A stretch of 64,000 bases of DNA from JASMTM01 sp046483075 (GTDB taxonomy: Bacteria > Thermotogota > Thermotogae > Petrotogales > Kosmotogaceae), in the NCBI GenBank assembly GCA_046483075.1, contig JAWODV010000066.1, positions 1 to 64,000 on the forward strand, written 5' to 3'. The notes below the pieces were generated by a model, which was given only the letters and a program-made list of their open reading frames with translations, was not told the origin of the DNA and searched no databases. Every line of letters starts with the position of its first letter. Within the stretch, counting starts at the first letter, position 1. Shown here one piece after another: positions 51,359 to 59,967 of the stretch. Both the position numbers and the translations under genes were made by a program.

Positions 51359-51697
51359 ATGAATCTATACATAATGAGTTTTGCACTTTTTTTGGTTGGA
51401 TTGTATGGGGTACTTGTTAAAAGAAATATTGTCAAGGTGATAATCGGAACAGGAATTATGGGCTACGCCGTAAACCTTTTCCTCATATTAATTGCCTATA
51501 AAGAAGGGGCGACTTTCCCCATACTTCTACCGGGCAAAGAACAAACAACAATGGTTGATCCATTACCACAGGCACTAGTTTTGACTTCTATTGTTATTGA
51601 GCTGGGAGTTACAGCAATGTTAGTAGCTCTAGCGATAAATATTCACAGAAAATATGGCACCTTCGATTTGAAAAGTATAAGGAGGCTAAAGGAGTGA
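51359..51697 (+). CDS. mbhG: MnhC-like antiporter subunit (MbhG)
   Basis: ATG 51359 has GAGGAGGAGG upstream. The 112-residue protein begins NLYIMSFALFLVGLYGVLVKRNIVKVIIGTGIMGYAVNL, here FALFLVGLYGVLVKRN and KVIIGTGIMGYAVNLFLI, and contains DPLPQALVLTSIVIELGVTA, the NuoK/MnhC core with its buried glutamates. It is a proton or sodium path subunit. It overlaps the next gene by 4 bases. Confidence 0.93.
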   Translation: MNLYIMSFALFLVGLYGVLVKRNIVKVIIGTGIMGYAVNLFLILIAYKEGATFPILLPGKEQTTMVDPLPQALVLTSIVIELGVTAMLVALAINIHRKYGTFDLKSIRRLKE

Positions 51698-53157
51698 TTG
51701 CACCTTATTTTGTCATCATACCTTTAGTAACAGCTTTTTTAATTGTATTGTTTGGGAGAAAAGCTGAAAAGATTGCTGGTTATCTTTCACTATTTGCAAC
51801 CACTATTTTAATGTGGCTTTCTGTTTTACTGTTCCCTATAATAAACATCCAGGGAGCCATTGTTTACCAGCTATCAGACTGGAAAATCCCATATACAATT
51901 TCGCTTGTAATCGACCATCTTTCAGCGTTTATAATGATTACAATTTCACTGATTGCGTTGCTAAGTATTATATATTCAATAAATTATGCCAGAAAATTCA
52001 CTTCAAATTGGGGATACTATGCTCTTTTCATGCTCTTACTGGCGGGATTAAATGGAGTGGCAATAACAGGAGACCTTTTCAATTTGTTTGTCTTTATGGA
52101 AATAGCATTAATTGCTACTTATGCTCTGGTTGCATTTCAAGGTAAAGCAGAGCACTATGAAGCATCTTTTAAATATGCCATTATGGGATCTATATCTTCC
52201 ACTTTGATATTGTTTGGTATTGGTTGTGCCTATAGCATGACATCCTCCCTAACTATGATGCAAATATCCATAAAATCAAGCTCAACCGCCGGCCTTTATC
52301 TATTATCAGCCTTATTCCTGGCAGGATTTGGTCTCAAATCAGCCATGTTTCCTTTACATTCATGGTTACCCGATGCACACCCCTCGGCTCCGTCACCCGT
52401 ATCTGCGATGCTTTCTGGAGTCCTTATAAAAGTACTCGGGGCTTATGCCATAATTAGAATTTTTTACATGGTACTTGAACCTTCAAAACTGGTAAATGAA
52501 GTACTTCTGCTTTTTGGAACGCTCTCCATGGTTGTTGGCGCAATAATGGCAATTGCCCAGAAAGACATTAAGAGAATGCTTGGTTTTAGCAGTGTAAGTC
52601 AGATGGGTTATATTCTTCTCGGTATTGGTCTCGCCACGCCGCTCGGTTTTCTTGGAGCCATTTATCATATTCTTAACCATGCGGTTTTGAAAAGTCTGCT
52701 TTTCCTTGACTCAGGAGCTATAGAGGAAATGGAAGGCACGAGAAATCTTGAAAAGATGCAGGGCAATACCGATCTTATTACAAAAACATCTACGTACATG
52801 GGTGCACTGGGTATTTCCGGAGTACCTCCCTTTGGAGGTTTCTTCAGTAAATTGATTATTATAGTAGCTGCGATATCCTCCGGAAGATATATCTATGCAA
52901 TAATTGGACTTATAGTGGGAGTACTGACCCTTGGATACTATCTGGCAATGCTAAAGAAAGCATTCAAAGAAAAAAAGGAATCCAAAAAAATTGGCATATC
53001 ACTGAAGATCTCACTAGTTATTTTGGCTTGCCTGACTCTTGCAACAGCGTTACTATTTATCCCCGGACTTAGAGAGGGCTTCCTTAATAAAGTGGTTGAT
53101 TGTATTACTGACAGAGAAGCATACGCAGCTCTATTCAAGGTAGGTGCAGGCCTATGA
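51694..53157 (+). CDS. mbhH: MnhD-like antiporter subunit (MbhH)
   Basis: GTG 51694 has GGAGG 8 bp upstream. The 487-residue protein has about 14 hydrophobic segments and the full antiporter signature: FNLFVFMEIALIATYALVAF with the TM5 Glu136, LKSAMFPLHSWLPDAHPSAPSPVSAMLSGVLIKVLGAY, split as SAMFPLHSWLPDAHPSAPSP and VSAMLSGVLIKVLGAY, and SSVSQMGYILLGIGL. All ion-path residues are present, so this is the likely pumping subunit. It overlaps the next gene by 4 bases. Confidence 0.94.
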   Translation: MIAPYFVIIPLVTAFLIVLFGRKAEKIAGYLSLFATTILMWLSVLLFPIINIQGAIVYQLSDWKIPYTISLVIDHLSAFIMITISLIALLSIIYSINYARKFTSNWGYYALFMLLLAGLNGVAITGDLFNLFVFMEIALIATYALVAFQGKAEHYEASFKYAIMGSISSTLILFGIGCAYSMTSSLTMMQISIKSSSTAGLYLLSALFLAGFGLKSAMFPLHSWLPDAHPSAPSPVSAMLSGVLIKVLGAYAIIRIFYMVLEPSKLVNEVLLLFGTLSMVVGAIMAIAQKDIKRMLGFSSVSQMGYILLGIGLATPLGFLGAIYHILNHAVLKSLLFLDSGAIEEMEGTRNLEKMQGNTDLITKTSTYMGALGISGVPPFGGFFSKLIIIVAAISSGRYIYAIIGLIVGVLTLGYYLAMLKKAFKEKKESKKIGISLKISLVILACLTLATALLFIPGLREGFLNKVVDCITDREAYAALFKVGAGL

Positions 53158-53657
53158 AACTTACGGCTTTAAGCAGAGTATATGTATTTATTCTCACATT
53201 TCTTGTTTGGATTTTTATAACATCCTTCACGGATATTCAGGAAATTATTGCCGGTCTTATAGTAGCTGTATTTGTGTCGTACGTTTCAGGAGGAATTTTA
53301 CTAAAAACCGGAAAGAGTGTAATAGTTGAAAAAGCACTCTATTTCTTTCTTTACATATTGTTACTGTTCTGGGAAATGCTGAAGGCAAACCTTCACGTTG
53401 CAATGATTGTAATAAACCCAAATCTACCAATTAAACCCGGTATCGTAAAGATACATACAGAACTAAAAGAAGATTCATCCATAACAGTCCTTGCAAACTC
53501 CATAACGCTCACTCCGGGTACATTAACTGTTGATGTTGATAAGGATGATAGCTCGCTTTATATACACTGGATAACTGTTGAGTCCTACGATATTGAAGGA
53601 TGCACAAAAGAAATTGGAGGACGTTTCGAACCTGTCATCAGGAGGTTCATGAGATGA
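53154..53657 (+). CDS. mbhA: MnhE-like antiporter subunit (MbhA)
   Basis: This 167-residue protein has two or three N-terminal membrane segments (VYVFILTFLVWIFITSFTD, KALYFFLYILLLFWEMLKAN) followed by the MnhE pattern HVAMIVINPNLPIKPGIVKI, LANSITLTPGTLTVDVD and LYIHWITVES. It is an accessory Mrp subunit. It overlaps its neighbours by 4 bases on both sides. Confidence 0.93.
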   Translation: MKLTALSRVYVFILTFLVWIFITSFTDIQEIIAGLIVAVFVSYVSGGILLKTGKSVIVEKALYFFLYILLLFWEMLKANLHVAMIVINPNLPIKPGIVKIHTELKEDSSITVLANSITLTPGTLTVDVDKDDSSLYIHWITVESYDIEGCTKEIGGRFEPVIRRFMR

Positions 53658-53995
53658 ATAAAACACTGAGATGGGTTATCGGTTTAGTCGTAGTTATTTC
53701 ATTTTTTGTTATTAATTTCTTTGTTTTAGAACTGGCATTCGCTGCAAGATTAATCAATATTCTTCTTGCAAGCGCTCTTATGGTAATATTTAGAGTGATA
53801 TTTGGTCCCTCTGCTGCAGATAGAATTGTAGCGGTTGATATTTTTGGAATACTTATCGTTGGCTTGCTTGCCATACTGTATATATACACTGATGCTTCTT
53901 TCTTCCTGGATATAGCTATGGCCTGGGCTTTACAGAGTTTTATTGTTTCCCTGGGTCTTGCAAAGTTTCTGGAAGGTAGGCGATTGGATGATTAG
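53654..53995 (+). CDS. mbhB: MnhF-like antiporter subunit (MbhB)
   Basis: ATG 53654 overlaps the mbhA stop and follows GGAGG. The 113-residue protein has three hydrophobic helices and the MnhF core FRVIFGPSAADRIVAVDIFGILIVGLLAILY, seen here as RVIFGPSAADRIVAVDIFGI, and DASFFLDIAMAWALQSFIVS. It is a small Mrp subunit coupled to the next gene by an 8-base overlap. Confidence 0.93.
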   Translation: MNKTLRWVIGLVVVISFFVINFFVLELAFAARLINILLASALMVIFRVIFGPSAADRIVAVDIFGILIVGLLAILYIYTDASFFLDIAMAWALQSFIVSLGLAKFLEGRRLDD

Positions 53996-54350
53996 AGAAG
54001 TAATTGGATACATTTTGATAGGATTTGGTTTGGCCTTTGATTTCTTTGGTGCTCTGGGACTGGTTCGATTGCCCGATGTTTATAACAGACTTCAGGCAGC
54101 AACTAAATGCGTTACTTTTGGATCAGCTGGTATTTTGCTTGGTGTATTTGTTATGAAAGGTTTCACAGCAGGTGGTTTCAAAGCTCTTATTTGCATGATA
54201 TTCATACTTCTTACATCACCTGTTGCTGCCCACGCAATATCACGAGCAGCCTATAGAAGTGGAGTCAAAACAACTGATAGTACAGTAATTGATACCTATG
54301 GGGAACACCTGAAGGGAGGAGAAAACATTGAAGACACCCAAGATTCGTGA
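53988..54350 (+). CDS. mbhC: MnhG-like antiporter subunit (MbhC)
   Basis: ATG 53988 overlaps the previous stop. The 120-residue protein has IGYILIGFGLAFDFFGALGLVRLPDVYNRLQAATKCVTFG, here GFGLAFDFFGALGLVRLPDV and YNRLQAATKCVTFG, and the helix pattern of MnhG ending in LTSPVAAHAISRAAYRSGVK. It completes the Mrp module. The next gene overlaps it by 23 bases. Confidence 0.93.
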   Translation: MIREVIGYILIGFGLAFDFFGALGLVRLPDVYNRLQAATKCVTFGSAGILLGVFVMKGFTAGGFKALICMIFILLTSPVAAHAISRAAYRSGVKTTDSTVIDTYGEHLKGGENIEDTQDS

Positions 54351-54936
54351 AGTTCTCGAAGCTGTCAACAACATCTTCTCCAGGCGATTTACCTCCATTT
54401 TTCCTGCTGGGACCTATGAACCGGTTAAAACCTACAGGGGAAAACCAAAATATGACCCGGATCAATGTGTTGGATGCGGAGCGTGCGCCCAGGTATGCCC
54501 TGCAAAAGCCATTGAGATTGTTGATGATAAAGAAACAAAAAAACGTACTCTCACAGTTAAATATACCGACTGCATTACCTGCGGACAATGTGAAGAAAAG
54601 TGCATTGTAGATGGAGGAATAAAACTTACCACCGATTATCTGACAGCGACATTTTCAAAAACTTCTGATGAAAATTTCAACAGTGTTGAAAAAGAAATGC
54701 TTGTTTGCGAACATTGCGGAGAATTAATTGCTCCAATAGATCAAATACGCTGGCTAATTAAAAGGCTGGGTGCTTATTCATACGGTCATCCCACTCTCAT
54801 AATGATGAGACAGCTGGATACAGGTTATCCTCTCGCTTCCTTAAAACCAAAAGAGATTACAAGAAGAGAAGAATTCTTTGAAATTCTCTGTCCTAAATGC
54901 AGACGTACGGTAGTAGTCAAAGATGCCTCTGAATGA
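54328..54936 (+). CDS. mbhN: Hydrogenase ferredoxin subunit (MbhN / NuoI-like)
   Basis: TTG 54328 follows GGGAGGAG. The 202-residue protein carries two 4Fe-4S clusters, CVGCGACAQVCPAKAIEI and CITCGQCEEKCIVDGGIKL, as in NuoI/MbhN. An added C-terminal zinc-ribbon-like pair is present: CEHCGELIAP (about residue 127) and CPKCRRTVVV near the end. It is the electron entry from ferredoxin or from the flavin module to the small subunit. It overlaps the protease gene by 14 bases. Confidence 0.92.
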   Translation: MKTPKIREVLEAVNNIFSRRFTSIFPAGTYEPVKTYRGKPKYDPDQCVGCGACAQVCPAKAIEIVDDKETKKRTLTVKYTDCITCGQCEEKCIVDGGIKLTTDYLTATFSKTSDENFNSVEKEMLVCEHCGELIAPIDQIRWLIKRLGAYSYGHPTLIMMRQLDTGYPLASLKPKEITRREEFFEILCPKCRRTVVVKDASE

Positions 54937-55384
54937 TCTTTCCTTTTTGAACCATGAAACATTATTTGCCGGACTGGGGAATCCTTTAAGGAAAGATGAT
55001 GCTTCCGGTTTGGTTCTTCTGGACCGATTATCTACTGAACTCAGTAACGACCGCTTTTCTTTTATTAAATGCTATCAAAACCCTGAAAATTATTTCGATC
55101 AGTTAACAAGAGGAAATGAAAACATCGTTTTCATAGACAATTCAAAGGATATGGAACCCGACTGGAGATTGATGAAAGCAAACGAAATTGACGATTTTTC
55201 TTTTTCCACACATACCTTTGGGTTGAGCACAATAATTAGTTTTTTAAAAAATCAGTGCGACTCCAATATTTTTTTAATAATAATAAAGGTCTATAATCTT
55301 TCATTGGGAAATGGAATAAGTGAAAGAGTTAAAACAACAATTGATTCAATTGTCAGGGAGATTAAGAGAAATGTCCGTGTTTGA
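54923..55384 (+). CDS. [NiFe]-hydrogenase maturation protease (HycI/HyaD family)
   Basis: This 153-residue protein begins with LFAGLGNPLRKDDASGLVLL, the GxGNxLRxDD motif with the nickel-contacting aspartate. It also has IVFIDNSKDMEPDWR and a THTFGLST histidine near residue 97. It should cut the C-terminal tail of the large subunit after metal insertion. It overlaps mbhN and then hypF, so it is co-expressed with its target. Confidence 0.88.
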   Translation: MPLNDLSFLNHETLFAGLGNPLRKDDASGLVLLDRLSTELSNDRFSFIKCYQNPENYFDQLTRGNENIVFIDNSKDMEPDWRLMKANEIDDFSFSTHTFGLSTIISFLKNQCDSNIFLIIIKVYNLSLGNGISERVKTTIDSIVREIKRNVRV

Positions 55385-57575
55385 AGTAAAACTGGATGGA
55401 ATTGTACAGGGTGTGGGATTCAGACCATTTATTGCCAGATTAGCAAAATCAATGGATCTTAAAGGAACTGTTGAAAATAGAGAAAATGGAGTTGTGATAA
55501 TTCTTGAATGTGATGAAAAAAACCTCCATAGATTCATTGAACGCATTGAAAAAGAGAAACCTGTTCCAGCAAAACTAAACAAAATAACATTTAGTTTTAT
55601 AAAAAGCAAAAACAGCTTCAAAGATTTCAGTATCAAGAAAAGTGAGAAAAAAGGAAAAAATATTACTGTTTTCCCGCCCGATATTGCAATGTGCGATGAA
55701 TGTATTGATGAGATGTTTTCAAAGGGGACCAACCGTTATAGATATCCTTTTACAAGTTGCGCTCAATGCGGCCCTCGATTTTCAATAACCAGCGGGTTAC
55801 CCTACGATAGACCCCTTACAACTATGAAAAAATTCCCCATGTGCGATGATTGTGAGCATGAATACAATAATATTGATGATAGAAGATATCATGCTCAGAC
55901 AAATTGTTGCGACAAATGTGGACCCCAATATTTTTTTCAGAAAACGAAAGATGATAAAAAAATTTATGGGAAAGAAGCCTTTGATAAAGCTGTCGACATT
56001 ATTAAAAAAGATGGGATTATTGCTGTAAAAGGAATCGGTGGATTTCATTTAATGTGTCGTCCCAATGAAATTGCAGTGAAAAGACTGAGAGGGAAAAAAC
56101 AACGTCCTGTAAAACCCTTTGCTTTGCTTGCAAAAGATATCAAGACAATAAAATCATTTGCTTATATAACCGATTCAGAAAAGAAACTGCTTCTATCTCC
56201 TGCAAGACCAATTGTTTTGCTTAGGAGTAAGTCATCTGTTTTTCACAATATTGCACCGGGTATCGATCGTATCGGGGTGATGCTACCTTATGCAGGAATA
56301 CATCATCTTTTAATGGAAGAATTTTCTGTTCTTGTAGCTACAAGTGGTAATATATCCGGAGAAATTATCTGTGCAAAAAATAGTGAGGCTCTCAATAAAC
56401 TTGGAGATTTCTGTGATGGTTTTTTGTTACATGACAGGGATATTTTAAATAGATGCGATGATTCAGTAATCAAACCTGCAAAGAAGGACTTTATTTTTAT
56501 CAGAAAATCAAGAGGCTTTATTCCTGACAAAATATATACGGGATATAAAAATAAAAAAGAAATTCTGGCCTTTGGTGCAGATTTGAAGTCAAGTTTTGGT
56601 TTTTTGCGCAAAGGAGATTTCATCGGAAGCCAGTATTTAGGAGATCTTTCTTATAAAGCAAATCAGGAAACCTATCTGAATATGATCAAACGTTTTGAAA
56701 TGCTTTTCGATTTTTCCCCTGAAATGGTTGTGGTCGATTCTCATCCCAATTATTTTTCCAGTAACCTTGGTAATGAATATGCAATTAGAAAAGATTTAAA
56801 AACCCTTCATTGTCAGCACCATAAAGCTCATATCTACAGCGTAATGGCTGAAAACGGCCTTAAGGAATGCATAGGAGTAGCTTTTGATGGTACAGGTTAC
56901 GGTGAAGACGGAAATATCTGGGGTGGTGAGTTCTTTGAGATAAGGAAAAAATACTCAAAAAGAATTGCTCATCTCCGTTATGTTCCACTTCCCGGAGGAG
57001 AAAAGGCTGCAATGAATCCAGAACTTATGGCCTCTTCTTACTTAAATGCAGCAGGATTTGCTGTAAAAAGTAAAGCATATAAACTTATGATAAATAACGC
57101 GACCGTACATTCATCCTCTGCAGGAAGATTATTTGATGCGGTGTCCTCCATACTCGGCATTTGCAACCAGAACACCTTTGAAGGAGAAGCTCCCATGAAA
57201 CTGGAAGCATTATCATATAAAACCTCCAAAACGCTACCATGGGATCTTCAGGACGGAACTTCTCCATGGACAATTAATTGGGTAAAGATCATACGGTTTT
57301 TAAATGAGAAGAAAGAAACAACTAATACAGAAGAGTTGGCTTCAATATTTCACAGAACACTTGCTGATATTGTCACCAGGGTGTGTGTTAAAGCAAAAGA
57401 AATAACAAAAATAAACACAGTGTGCCTTTCAGGTGGCGTGTTTCAAAACGCACTGCTCTTTGATACATGCTTTGAGCTTTTAGAAGAAGCTGGTATCAAT
57501 GTATATTATAATTGTATGGTATCACCCAACGATGAAGGCATAGCACTGGGACAGGCTTTTTGGGCTTCTTTGTAA
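55371..57575 (+). CDS. hypF: Carbamoyltransferase HypF
   Basis: ATG 55371 follows AGGGAG; the longer frame has no site. The protein of about 734 residues has, in order, an acylphosphatase domain (DGIVQGVGFRPFIARLA), a zinc domain (CDECIDEMF, CAQCGPRFS, CDDCEHEY and CCDKCGP), a YrdC-like domain (KPFALLAKDI) and a Kae1-like domain (HCQHHKAHIYSVMAENGL, GVAFDGTGYGEDGNIWGGEF). It makes the cyanide ligand precursor on HypE from carbamoyl phosphate. It overlaps the protease gene by 14 bases. Confidence 0.95.
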   Translation: MSVFEVKLDGIVQGVGFRPFIARLAKSMDLKGTVENRENGVVIILECDEKNLHRFIERIEKEKPVPAKLNKITFSFIKSKNSFKDFSIKKSEKKGKNITVFPPDIAMCDECIDEMFSKGTNRYRYPFTSCAQCGPRFSITSGLPYDRPLTTMKKFPMCDDCEHEYNNIDDRRYHAQTNCCDKCGPQYFFQKTKDDKKIYGKEAFDKAVDIIKKDGIIAVKGIGGFHLMCRPNEIAVKRLRGKKQRPVKPFALLAKDIKTIKSFAYITDSEKKLLLSPARPIVLLRSKSSVFHNIAPGIDRIGVMLPYAGIHHLLMEEFSVLVATSGNISGEIICAKNSEALNKLGDFCDGFLLHDRDILNRCDDSVIKPAKKDFIFIRKSRGFIPDKIYTGYKNKKEILAFGADLKSSFGFLRKGDFIGSQYLGDLSYKANQETYLNMIKRFEMLFDFSPEMVVVDSHPNYFSSNLGNEYAIRKDLKTLHCQHHKAHIYSVMAENGLKECIGVAFDGTGYGEDGNIWGGEFFEIRKKYSKRIAHLRYVPLPGGEKAAMNPELMASSYLNAAGFAVKSKAYKLMINNATVHSSSAGRLFDAVSSILGICNQNTFEGEAPMKLEALSYKTSKTLPWDLQDGTSPWTINWVKIIRFLNEKKETTNTEELASIFHRTLADIVTRVCVKAKEITKINTVCLSGGVFQNALLFDTCFELLEEAGINVYYNCMVSPNDEGIALGQAFWASL

Positions 57576-57611
57576 CCGGATAAACCAACTTCAGCTTAAT
57601 GAGGTGTTTAT

Positions 57612-57827
57612 ATGTGTCTGGCAGTTCCGCTTGAGATAGTCAAACTGGATGGGAATAAAGCAACGGTAGAAAGATCAGGTGTACGTTTTGAAGCTGATAT
57701 ACGATTGATCAGCAATGCAAAAATAGGTGATTTTGTACTTGTCCATGCAGGTTTCGCAATACAAAAGGTGGATAAGGAAGAGGCGCAGAAAACTCTGGAA
57801 ATTTTCGATCGAATGGCTGATGAATGA
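57612..57827 (+). CDS. hypC: Hydrogenase assembly chaperone HypC
   Basis: This 71-residue protein begins CLAVPLEIVKLDGNKATVE after its Met, with the essential N-terminal Cys2, and continues GVRFEADIRLISNAKIGDFVLVHAGFAI, the standard HypC. It carries the Fe(CN)2CO unit between HypD and the large subunit. Its stop overlaps the hypD start. Confidence 0.95.
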   Translation: MCLAVPLEIVKLDGNKATVERSGVRFEADIRLISNAKIGDFVLVHAGFAIQKVDKEEAQKTLEIFDRMADE

Positions 57828-58846
57828 TGCCTTACAGAGTCATGGAGGTATGTGGAACACATACACATGAAATTATGCGTTATGGACTTAAGCATATTTA
57901 CAGAGAAAAGTTGGAACTTATTAGTGGCCCTGGTTGTCCTGTGTGCGTAACAACCCAATCAGATATAGATAGATTGTTATACTTAAGTCAGAAGGGTATT
58001 AGAATCTACAGTTTCAGCGATATGTTGAAGGTGCCTGGAAAAAAGGGAACTTTAAGAGATCTCCGTGCTGAAGGTGGAGATGTTAGAGAAATTTATAATC
58101 CACTACAAATACTCGATGATATGCATAAGGAACCAGCTGAATGTGCAGTTTTTGCAGCTATTGGTTTTGAAACAACGGCTCCCCTGGTTGCCTCACTTGT
58201 TGAAGAATTGATAAATAGGCGAATAGATAACGTTTATATATACTCTCTTTTGAAATTAATACCTCCCGCAATGGATGCCCTTCTTCAGGATACAGAAAGT
58301 CTTATTGATGCATTTCTATGTCCCGGACATGTAAGTGTTGTTATAGGTGAATTACCCTATATTGAGCTTTCTAAGAAATACGACAATCCCTTCGTTATAG
58401 GCGGATTTGATGAAAACCACTTAAGACTTGCTCTAGATAAAATACTGGAAATGCTTGAAGGAGAAGAAAAAGGTGTGGCCAATGCTTATTCTTCGGTGGT
58501 TAAACGTTATGGAAACCCTAAAGCGCAAAAAATCATTGAAAAATATTTCATGGAGTCAGATTCTGAATGGAGAGGACTTGGAAAGTTACCGAATTCTGGA
58601 CTTAAACTAAAAGAAGAGTATTCATTTTATGACATAAAATCCCATTATTCCTTTGAAAATATTAGATCAGTTGATAGTTGTCCATGCGGCAGTGTTATAA
58701 CCGGTAAACTTCAGCCCAATGAATGTCCTTACTTTGGAAAGGATTGTACACCAGAGTATCCCGTGGGACCCTGTATGGTATCCTCAGAAGGAGCATGTCA
58801 TGCTTTTTTTATGTTTCAACAGAGAGGAGGTACAAGAATTGAATGA
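57824..58846 (+). CDS. hypD: Hydrogenase formation protein HypD
   Basis: The start is ATG 57824 or 57827; both overlap the hypC stop. The protein of about 340 residues has MEVCGTHTHEIMRYGLK, SGPGCPVCVTTQSDID with the catalytic cysteines, AIGFETTAPLVASLVEEL, CPGHVSVVIGELPY and GGFDENH. A C-terminal cysteine cluster DSCPCGSVITGKLQPNECPYFGKDCTPE, here SCPCGSVITGK and NECPYFGKDCTPE, holds the 4Fe-4S cluster. It assembles the Fe(CN)2CO group with HypC. Confidence 0.95.
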   Translation: MMPYRVMEVCGTHTHEIMRYGLKHIYREKLELISGPGCPVCVTTQSDIDRLLYLSQKGIRIYSFSDMLKVPGKKGTLRDLRAEGGDVREIYNPLQILDDMHKEPAECAVFAAIGFETTAPLVASLVEELINRRIDNVYIYSLLKLIPPAMDALLQDTESLIDAFLCPGHVSVVIGELPYIELSKKYDNPFVIGGFDENHLRLALDKILEMLEGEEKGVANAYSSVVKRYGNPKAQKIIEKYFMESDSEWRGLGKLPNSGLKLKEEYSFYDIKSHYSFENIRSVDSCPCGSVITGKLQPNECPYFGKDCTPEYPVGPCMVSSEGACHAFFMFQQRGGTRIE

Positions 58847-59816
58847 AATCATCACAGTGCACCACAACAGTGGCAGAAAACAATACGAACTTATAGAATT
58901 GATTAACAAAGAACTCGGAGACAGACTGGTGTCTACTGAAAATGATGGAGGCATTCTAACTGATGCAGTAGATACATTCACTGCAGATTCTTTTACCATT
59001 AAACCATTATTCTTTCCAGGGGGAGATATTGGCAATCTTTCTATAAGTGGTAGCGTAAATGACACTATAATGCTCGGTGCCAGGCCTCTATATTTATCAT
59101 TATCACTGGTTATCGAAGAAGGATTAAAAATCACAACTTTAAAGAATATTCTTAACTCAATTCGAAAAGAGCTTGAAACAACCGATACATATGTCCTTTG
59201 TGGCGATACAAAGGTTGTCGATAAAGGTGAAGTTGATGGACTAATAATCAACACAACCTGTCTTGGAAAAGCAGTGAAGGAAGCACTTACAGTTGATAGA
59301 ATTAAAAACAACGATTCCATTATTGTTACAGGACCCCTCGGGTTACATGGCGCTGCTGTCATGGCATATAGAAATGGATTTGAAATTGATTTCGAGAGTG
59401 ACTGCAGCTCAATTATGCCTCTACTGGATGCTGTAAAAAAATATGATATTCATGTTATGAGAGATCTTACCAGAGGAGGTTTCGTACAAATACTAAATGA
59501 ACTGGCAATTTCCTCTAGAAAAGAAATTACTATTGATGAAAATTTATTACGAATTCCTGCAGGTGTCGAATCAGTATCTGAGATACTGGGAATAAATCCT
59601 TTATACCTGGCATGTGAAGGGACAGCTGCAGTATTTTGCAATAGAAGAGTTGAAAATGAGTTGCTGACGTTTTTAAAGAATAGAGGGTTATCGCCCTTTA
59701 AAGCAGGTAACGTAGGTAAAGATGCAGAAAGACCCCTGGTTAGCCTTAGATCTAATTCCGGAGCGGAGAGGGTCTTACCCATGTTGATTGAAGAACTGAC
59801 TCCTCGAATATGCTAA
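58839..59816 (+). CDS. hypE: Hydrogenase expression/formation protein HypE
   Basis: TTG 58839 has GAGAGGAGG 8 bp upstream and overlaps the hypD stop. The protein of 325 residues is of the PurM-like ATP family (DGGILTDAVDTFTADSFTIKPL, seen here as AVDTFTADSFTIKPLFFPGG, and GDIGNLSISGSVNDTIMLGA). It ends with PRIC, whose last Cys325 carries the thiocarboxamide that becomes cyanide. It dehydrates the carbamoyl group made by HypF. It closes the hydrogenase operon; hypA and hypB are not in the window. Confidence 0.95.
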   Translation: MNEIITVHHNSGRKQYELIELINKELGDRLVSTENDGGILTDAVDTFTADSFTIKPLFFPGGDIGNLSISGSVNDTIMLGARPLYLSLSLVIEEGLKITTLKNILNSIRKELETTDTYVLCGDTKVVDKGEVDGLIINTTCLGKAVKEALTVDRIKNNDSIIVTGPLGLHGAAVMAYRNGFEIDFESDCSSIMPLLDAVKKYDIHVMRDLTRGGFVQILNELAISSRKEITIDENLLRIPAGVESVSEILGINPLYLACEGTAAVFCNRRVENELLTFLKNRGLSPFKAGNVGKDAERPLVSLRSNSGAERVLPMLIEELTPRIC

Positions 59817-59967
59817 GAGAAACGTTTATTATTGCCTTACACACTCATTTATTAGATATAGCATCCAAATGTTATAATTAATTATTGAAAAGTTTCATTT
59901 CTTCACAAGTTGATTTCGGCTTTGATTCTAGATTTTGCAATGACCGATAAAAAAAGTGAGGGCATCA

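Noticed and set aside
58784..59362. Minus-strand frame of 192 codons inside hypE
   Set aside because: It is antisense to hypE, which has every family motif including the terminal PRIC.
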